Below, piece by piece: positions 59,249 through 64,000 of a DNA stretch of 64,000 bases. The stretch comes from an uncultured Lachnospiraceae bacterium. GTDB taxonomy: Bacteria; Bacillota; Clostridia; Lachnospirales; Lachnospiraceae. Made by a program: the position numbers and the translations under genes. The stretch is from NCBI GenBank assembly GCA_934371475.1, contig CAKRNX010000001.1:43757-107756 (forward strand), given 5' to 3'. The notes beneath the pieces were generated by a model. It was not told the DNA's origin. It did no database searches and worked only from the letters and a program-made list of their open reading frames with translations. How positions within the stretch are numbered: position 1 is the stretch's first letter; each line of letters begins with the position of its first letter.

Positions 59249-60340
59249 TTATAGGATGATCAGATCCTTTGTTGCTTTGTTCAGTACTTCTCTCTCGCCC
59301 TTGTTGTTTACTACCACAACATCCTCAATCCGAATACCGAAATCTCCGGCCAGATAGATGCCCGGCTCAATCGTAAACGCCATACCGCGCTCCAGCTTTC
59401 TCGGATCGGACTGTTTCATATCCGGCGCCTCATGAATCGTATAACCGATGCCATGTCCCAGACGGTTGATCAGAGTCTTCGCATATCCTTTTTCGTCCAG
59501 CACATCTCTTGCTTTTTTATCAATATCCGGGATCCAGGCGCCTTCTTCCACCATAGCCTCCGCGGACTCGTTGGACTTTCTTACCAGCGCATATGCTTCT
59601 TTCTGACGCTCTGTCGCTCCACCCACAAATACAGTACGGGACATATCGGAATACAGTCCGTTCCACGTACAGCCGTAATCCATCAGCACTACATCCTGCT
59701 CCCCGATCACGCCCTTGTTGTCACTGTAATGCGGATAACTGGAGTTGGCTCCGACACCCACGATACACTCCGGACTCTTGCCGCCCAGCTCACTCATGCG
59801 GCGCAGCAGAAATTCCTGGATTGTCTTCTCTGTCACTCCCGGTTTGATCAGAGGAAGCACCTCGGTAAATACCTGATCAACCACTCTGGCGGATGCACGC
59901 AGATTTTCAAGTTCTTCCTCATCCTTGTGAATGCGCATCTCCTCCAGCAGCGGTTTTGCGTTGCAGAATGTCACATCTACTTTATCCATAATCTCCAGAA
60001 TATTGAAAGCCTGGGCATCGGAATTAACACCGATCTTTTTGCCCAACAGTCCATGCTCTTTCAGCACCTCTCCGACAACCTCCGTCATTACCTCACCGTC
60101 AAACCAGGCATACAGCGGCACAGAGTCAGGCAATTCCTTGCGGAACTCATCCTCGTAAAGCAGGTTGCAGATATAAAACATGCTGCCATCCGCTTTTACA
60201 AAAAGTCCCTGGAAGCGTTCGCACATCATCGGGCGAAAGCCTGCCAGGAACTCCATCTCCTCACCCGGACAGAGCATTACAGCATCCAGTCCGGCTTCCT
60301 TCATGCAGGTTACTAATTTTTTTACATATTTTTCACGCAT
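59249..60340 (-). CDS. M24 family Xaa-Pro peptidase
   Basis: 363 residues. N-terminal creatinase-like domain (to about 130), then the M24 catalytic domain with metal ligands in 'VVLMDYGCTWNGLYSDMSRT' (Asp, Asp), 'INRLGHGIGYTIHEAP' (His), 'AFTIEPGIYLAGDFGIRIED' (Glu, Glu). PepQ/PepP-like enzymes cut next to proline. In an operon with hypE and hypD it would free proline or hydroxyproline from collagen-type di- and tripeptides. First gene of the operon. Confidence 0.92.
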   Translation of the reverse strand: MREKYVKKLVTCMKEAGLDAVMLCPGEEMEFLAGFRPMMCERFQGLFVKADGSMFYICNLLYEDEFRKELPDSVPLYAWFDGEVMTEVVGEVLKEHGLLGKKIGVNSDAQAFNILEIMDKVDVTFCNAKPLLEEMRIHKDEEELENLRASARVVDQVFTEVLPLIKPGVTEKTIQEFLLRRMSELGGKSPECIVGVGANSSYPHYSDNKGVIGEQDVVLMDYGCTWNGLYSDMSRTVFVGGATERQKEAYALVRKSNESAEAMVEEGAWIPDIDKKARDVLDEKGYAKTLINRLGHGIGYTIHEAPDMKQSDPRKLERGMAFTIEPGIYLAGDFGIRIEDVVVVNNKGEREVLNKATKDLIIL

Positions 60341-60410
60341 GGTACAGCCCTCTCTTCTGTCTTAACTTTCAAATCAATAAAAATATTTCTTTGTATCTTA
60401 TTTTCTACAT

Positions 60411-60444
60411 ATTGTATTATAATACTATCCATAAGTAAAATGAA
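60411..60444 (-). promoter_or_regulatory. Promoter and palindrome upstream of the hyp operon
   Basis: TTCATT (60444-60439) and TATAAT (60421-60416) with a 17-base spacer on the minus strand. The -10 sits inside a 12-bp perfect palindrome, GTATTATAATAC (60414-60425), extended to 18 bp with one mismatch pair. Likely site for the divergent LysR regulator. Confidence 0.55.
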
Positions 60445-60511
60445 TTGTGTGAATAGCATACATTCTCTTTTTTTATGATGTTTCTGCCGTAATCTTGCCG
60501 GAGGCTTTTTC

Positions 60512-60538
60512 TTTCACAGGACACAATTTCCTGTGAAA
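60512..60538. repeat. TTTCACAGGA-type palindrome
   Basis: TTTCACAGGACACAATTTCC then TGTGAAA, preceded by GCCGGAGGCTTTTT; followed by a short family B fragment. Lies between the divergent hyp operon and the LysR gene. Confidence 0.7.
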
Positions 60539-60600
60539 GGACAAAATCTGTTCAAGAATGTCCCCGGTATTCTAGATAATTAAGAAAGGAACCGTACCAT

Positions 60601-61467
60601 ATGAGTATTCTCAAATACCGTGCCCTGCTAAAAACCCTCGAATGCAACAGCCTCACCCAGGCAGCCCAGCAGCTGGGCTACACACAGCCCGGCATCAGCC
60701 ATATGATCCTTTCCCTTGAGCGGGAGATGGGATTTCCTCTTCTGACCCGTTCCCGGGACGGCGTCGCTCCCACTCCGGAGCTGGAGGAAGTGCTGATTTA
60801 TCTGCGCCAGATTATCTCCGCCTCCGATAAACTGCAGGAAACGATCGACAAAATCAACGGCATCGAGACCGGCACTGTCCGTGTAGGCGCATTTCACAGT
60901 ATCTCGCTGCAGTGGCTTCCACCTATCATTCGCCAGTTTACCAAAGAACATCCCCAGATCAGCCTGCAGCTGTTCGAAGGCGATCTTGGAGAGCTGACCC
61001 ACTGGCTTATCGAGGGAAAGGTAGACTGCGCCCTGATCTGTGCCCCTGCCCCGGAGGGTTTCGAATTTTGTCCGCTTCAGGAAGATCCGGTGCGCGCCGT
61101 CCTGCCTGACTCCCACCCTCTGGCCTGCCGGGAGGCCATCGCACCTGCCGATCTCGTAAAATACCCCTTCATTTTCCCCTACGAAGGCTCCGACGAAGAT
61201 ACGCTGCGGGTGCTCAAGGGCGAAGGCCTCTCCCCTGATATCAAATTCCGGATCAAGGGTGATGAAACGATTCTCTCCATGGTCTCTCAGGATCTCGGCG
61301 TAGCACTGATGCCGGACCTGCTGCTGCGCCGTCTCCCGGAACATGTGGCGGTACGTCCGCTGACTGTCCCTTACTCCCGTCTCCTGGGTCTGGCTGTGCG
61401 TTCCCGCCGCTATGCCTCCCCTGCCACGGTAAGCCTGATCAACACGATTCTGGAAAGCTTTTCGTGA
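60601..61467 (+). CDS. LysR family transcriptional regulator
   Basis: 288 residues, RBS AAAGGA. HTH 'LLKTLECNSLTQAAQQLGYT' then 'QPGISHMILSLEREMGFPLL', and effector domain 'VRVGAFHSISLQWLPPIIRQ'. Divergent from the M24 peptidase-hypE-hypD operon, so probably its regulator responding to a proline-related metabolite (inference). Confidence 0.92.
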   Translation: MSILKYRALLKTLECNSLTQAAQQLGYTQPGISHMILSLEREMGFPLLTRSRDGVAPTPELEEVLIYLRQIISASDKLQETIDKINGIETGTVRVGAFHSISLQWLPPIIRQFTKEHPQISLQLFEGDLGELTHWLIEGKVDCALICAPAPEGFEFCPLQEDPVRAVLPDSHPLACREAIAPADLVKYPFIFPYEGSDEDTLRVLKGEGLSPDIKFRIKGDETILSMVSQDLGVALMPDLLLRRLPEHVAVRPLTVPYSRLLGLAVRSRRYASPATVSLINTILESFS

Positions 61468-61587
61468 GCTGCGCAGTCTGCACTCCGTTTCCCGATTCTA
61501 TACCGGGATCACTTCTGCACTGCAAAAATTGGCAGCACTGCAAAAAAAATAATATTTTATGCAAAAATTTATATTTCCTTCACAAAA

Positions 61588-61626
61588 TTTTTGAGATGCC
61601 AAACAGATCCTCTTCTGTTAAAATAA
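61588..61626 (+). promoter_or_regulatory. Conserved promoter block of esterase gene 1
   Basis: GAGATGCCAAACAGATC and TCTGTTAAAATAA are shared with the next esterase gene's promoter at 63125. TAAAAT (61619-61624) can serve as -10; the conserved AAACAGATC occupies the -35 region, suggesting an activator site. Confidence 0.5.
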
Positions 61627-61665
61627 TCACAACAATATAATGTGTGATACACAAAGGAGGATCTC

Positions 61666-62727
61666 ATGAAAAAGAAAGTACTCGCAATGTTACTACTCGG
61701 AGCAAGTATTCTTACCGCATCTGCTGCTCCCGCATTCGCATCATACGACGCAAACTGGGTCTGGACCGACGAACCCATGACACAGACCCCGAAGTATGCC
61801 GACATCGTATGGGCTACTGTTCCCGATTCTTCCGGTGAAGATGTTGACCTGAAACTGAACATCTTCCAGGCTGACGACGTGACAGAAAATTCCCCCGTTG
61901 TTGTCTTTATCCACGGCGGCGCATGGAGAGAAGGATCCTACGCTCTGTCCGAGGAATTTGCAGGCGACTGGACAAATGAAGAAATCAGCAGCATTCTCAG
62001 CCTTGTAGACGAGGGCGTATCGGTGGTTTCTATCGATTACCGTCTCAGCCAGCAGGCTGCTTATCCCGCTCAGATCGAAGACTGTAAGGGAGCTGTCCGC
62101 TGGGTAAAAGCTCATGCTTCCGAGTACGGATTTGATCCGGAGCGTGTTGCCTGCGCAGGTACTTCCGCAGGAGCTCATCTGGCACTTTTGCTGGCAACTA
62201 CCGGTGATGTGGAAGAACTGGAAGGCGAAACCGGCGGCAACCTGGATCAATCCAGCCGCGTGATGGCATGCGTTGACTTCTTCGGTATGACAGATATCAT
62301 CAACCTGAGTTCTGACCTGTACGATACTCCGTACAATATTGACGCTGATTCCGCTTACTATCAGGTAGACAGCTATGACTCTGCCCGTTCTCAGCTGATC
62401 GGATTTAATGCTGAAGGTCAGGGTATGGGCGTGCTGCGTGCGGAGCAGAACAATCCGGACACCGAATATGGCGATTACCTTGAACTGGTTAAACAGGCAA
62501 GCCCCATTTACTACGTATCAAGCGATGATGCTCCTCTGTTCATGGGACAGGGCGGCAAAGATCCCCGCGTTGCTGTCGCTCAGGCTCAGAGACTTCAGAG
62601 CCTGTACATTCAGGCAGGACTTGAGGCAACACTCTGCATCAACTCCAAAGCCGGACACGGAGATCTCGGAAAGTATGTCAACGAGGGCGCATTACAGTTC
62701 CTGCGCGTTCAGTTCGGTCTGGAATAA
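61666..62727 (+). CDS. Secreted alpha/beta-hydrolase (esterase/lipase, HSL-like)
   Basis: 353 residues, RBS AAAGGAGG. Signal peptide 'KKKVLAMLLLGASILTASAA' with cleavage near AFA-SYD. Oxyanion motif 'VVFIHGGAWREGSY', nucleophile elbow 'CAGTSAGAHLALLLA' (G-T-S-A-G), acid region near 'SDDAPLFMGQGGKD', His in 'SKAGHGDLGKY'. Similar to the BD-FAE/acetyl-esterase group. Released outside the cell; could deacylate dietary glycans or esters. Ends at a terminator at 62781. Confidence 0.88.
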   Translation: MKKKVLAMLLLGASILTASAAPAFASYDANWVWTDEPMTQTPKYADIVWATVPDSSGEDVDLKLNIFQADDVTENSPVVVFIHGGAWREGSYALSEEFAGDWTNEEISSILSLVDEGVSVVSIDYRLSQQAAYPAQIEDCKGAVRWVKAHASEYGFDPERVACAGTSAGAHLALLLATTGDVEELEGETGGNLDQSSRVMACVDFFGMTDIINLSSDLYDTPYNIDADSAYYQVDSYDSARSQLIGFNAEGQGMGVLRAEQNNPDTEYGDYLELVKQASPIYYVSSDDAPLFMGQGGKDPRVAVAQAQRLQSLYIQAGLEATLCINSKAGHGDLGKYVNEGALQFLRVQFGLE

Positions 62728-62780
62728 TCATACGAAAAACCGTTAAGGTACAAAAATTCACACCTAAGATTTATACCAGA

Positions 62781-62809
62781 GGGAGGCTGCCGACGCAGCC
62801 CCCTTTTTT
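62781..62809 (+). terminator. Terminator of esterase gene 1
   Basis: GGGAGGCTGC pairs with GCAGCCCCC across CGAC, followed by a T run. Confidence 0.85.
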
Positions 62810-62856
62810 ATATTTCCCGAACCTGTATTTGCTGGCTTAAAAATTTCACCTGATAG

Positions 62857-63013
62857 AACAAAAGTGTGCTTCGAAAGTGTGCTTCGCACACCCCGCGGGC
62901 TACTGCTTTGGCAGCACAGCTTTTGTTCCGCGCGCGAGCAGGCTTCTTCTCTGCGAGCTACTACGCATGCTGCCGGAGGCTTTTTATTTCACAGGACGCA
63001 ATTTCCTGTGAAA
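62857..63013. repeat. Family C repeat with TTTCACAGGA hairpin
   Basis: Family C core 62857-62943 with a partly duplicated beginning (AAAGTGTGCTTCG twice), then GCCGGAGGCTTTTT and the palindrome at 62987-63013. A further half copy of the palindrome follows at 63034-63052. No gene in 62728-63210. Confidence 0.75.
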
Positions 63014-63124
63014 GAACAAAAGTGTGCTTCGCACAGGATGCAATTTCCTGTGAATGAACAAAAAATGACAGCATTGCAAGAAAAGACATACCCTGTACAA
63101 GTTTTTTGACCCCCTTTGCAGTTT

Positions 63125-63162
63125 TTTGGAGATTTCAAACGGATCTGTCTCTGTTACAATAA
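63125..63162 (+). promoter_or_regulatory. Conserved promoter block of esterase gene 2
   Basis: GGAGATTTCAAACGGATC and CTCTGTTACAATAAG match the block before esterase gene 1; TACAAT is the probable -10. Confidence 0.5.
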
Positions 63163-63210
63163 GTTCATCAAGAAAAACGTGTTCCAAACAAAATTAAGGA
63201 GGATTTTAAA

Positions 63211-64000
63211 ATGAACAAAAAAATGATGCTGGCCAGCGGACTTTCTCTGGCAATGATGCTCTCCATGGGAATGAGCGCTCTGGCTGAAGAAACAGCTGAA
63301 GCTACTGGTGCTAGCTACTCCAAAGTGATCGAAGTAGAAGACTGGGGTGCTACCATCACAAAAGTAATCGTAAATATGGGTCAGGAAGTTTCCGGTGAAG
63401 TAGACACCGATACTTTCGAAGTAAAAGTTACCCGTTCTGATGACCGTGGAGATAATCCCCTGAGCGAGAGCGGCGAGCGCAGAGTCACCAACGCTTACAT
63501 CTCTGATGAAGCTGGCAACCCGGCAGAGTCCGGCAACTACGTAACACTGGAAATGGCTTACGGCCCCAGCGTTTCTCTGGGAAGTGCTCTGAACTATGCC
63601 GAAGGCGCTAACGTTTGGATCAGCTGCGAATACACCATCACCCAGGAAGAAGCAATCGGCGATGTAGAAGGTGTTGTTGCTACAGAATGCACAGGCGAGA
63701 CCAGAGTTGGTATCGATGATTTCACCATCTCCAAGGGAACTTATGATGATGTAGAATACTCCGTGGCTGATTACAAACCGGCTGACGATGGTGAGAAACA
63801 TCCGCTGATCATCTGGCTGCATGGCGGCGGAGAGGGCGGCACAGACGCTACCATCCCGCTGGCTGCTAACAAATCTGTTGCTTTCGCTTCTGAAGAAATT
63901 CAGGAACAGTTCGGCGGCGCTTATGTACTGGTTCCGCAGTGCCCGACCAAATGGATGCAGGGCTTCACAGCTGTAAAAGACGGCACCAGCATCTACGAAG
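63211..64000 (+). CDS. Secreted esterase/hydrolase, 3' end outside window
   Basis: Open from the ATG at 63211 (RBS AAGGAGG, 63196-63202) to the window end, at least 263 residues. Signal peptide 'MNKKMMLASGLSLAMMLSMG' with cleavage near ALA-EET. The first 180 residues form a beta-rich N-terminal domain (VIEVEDWGATITKVIVNMGQ and following). An alpha/beta-hydrolase then begins with 'KHPLIIWLHGGGEGGTDATI' and 'GAYVLVPQCPTKWMQG', as in PHB-depolymerase/feruloyl-esterase-like secreted hydrolases. Nucleophile and His lie beyond the window. Shares promoter motif with the preceding esterase. Confidence 0.85.
   Translation, partial: MNKKMMLASGLSLAMMLSMGMSALAEETAEATGASYSKVIEVEDWGATITKVIVNMGQEVSGEVDTDTFEVKVTRSDDRGDNPLSESGERRVTNAYISDEAGNPAESGNYVTLEMAYGPSVSLGSALNYAEGANVWISCEYTITQEEAIGDVEGVVATECTGETRVGIDDFTISKGTYDDVEYSVADYKPADDGEKHPLIIWLHGGGEGGTDATIPLAANKSVAFASEEIQEQFGGAYVLVPQCPTKWMQGFTAVKDGTSIYE

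Noticed and set aside
60628..61344. 238-codon minus-strand frame
   Set aside because: Antisense to the LysR regulator gene; shadow of a GC-biased codon pattern.
1..64000. CRISPR arrays, rRNA genes, complete insertion sequences or prophage
   Set aside because: No regularly spaced repeats with unique spacers, no rRNA sequence, no intact transposase, and only one truncated recombinase were found.

Overview
The window looks like a chromosomal segment of a strictly anaerobic, low-to-mid GC Gram-positive gut bacterium of the Lachnospiraceae type. Supporting signs are strong AGGAGG ribosome sites, TTGACA-17-TATAAT promoters, a glycyl-radical enzyme with its activase, ferredoxin-rich redox enzymes, RbsABC-type sugar transport and YesM-like kinase remnants. 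No rRNA, CRISPR array or complete mobile element was seen. One tRNA (Trp, CCA) is present. Most genes from 32 to 60 kb lie on the minus strand.

Layout. 1-10.7 kb: end of an ABC-F gene, a ribbon-helix-helix regulator facing a 50-residue ORF, a Lon-like AAA+ ATPase without a protease domain, tRNA-Trp, a TraX-like protein, a DUF1016 remnant, an unusual aldo/keto-reductase-fold protein paired with a Cys-rich protein, a MATE exporter with an attenuator-like leader, a ZinT-like secreted protein and a Nudix hydrolase. 10.9-13 kb: a patchwork of three broken genes (esterase, sensor kinase, serine recombinase). 13-16.4 kb: a LysR/azlCD/ridA/phzF cassette whose ridA is frameshifted by a 5-bp duplication. 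17.7-28.3 kb: a pentose/pentitol catabolic cluster (kinase, split transketolase, zinc dehydrogenase, RbsABC-type transporter) diverging from deoC and a DeoR regulator. 28.3-33.7 kb: a large structured intergenic element, a DUF1622 protein, an M28 peptidase, a GNAT protein, and phoU with a small membrane protein.

33.9-50.9 kb is a sulfur block and the most interesting part. It holds a YeiH-type exporter, an SsuABC-like transporter, two AprA-like flavoprotein/ferredoxin pairs, cysK, a regulator with a degenerate receiver, and a sulfur-carrier module (JAMM protease, E1-like enzyme, ThiS-like carrier ending in GGGC). These are followed by a CMAC thioredoxin, a TusA-like protein, a siroheme sulfite reductase, MetY, a thioredoxin reductase and a 50-residue Cys-rich ORF. 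I read it as uptake of an oxidised sulfur compound, reduction to sulfide, loading on a carrier protein, and transfer to homocysteine or cysteine. No sulfate-activating genes are in the window, so an anaerobic sulfonate-sulfur route is a live hypothesis.

51.3-55.4 kb is a pst phosphate operon whose PstS is circularly permuted and preceded by a PHO-box-like direct repeat. 55.7-61.5 kb encodes hydroxyproline dehydratase HypD, its activase HypE and an M24 Xaa-Pro peptidase, facing a LysR regulator. 61.6-64 kb has two secreted esterase-like genes sharing a promoter motif; the second runs off the window.

At least four families of short dispersed intergenic repeats (A-D below) recur throughout and in one case abut a broken toxin gene.
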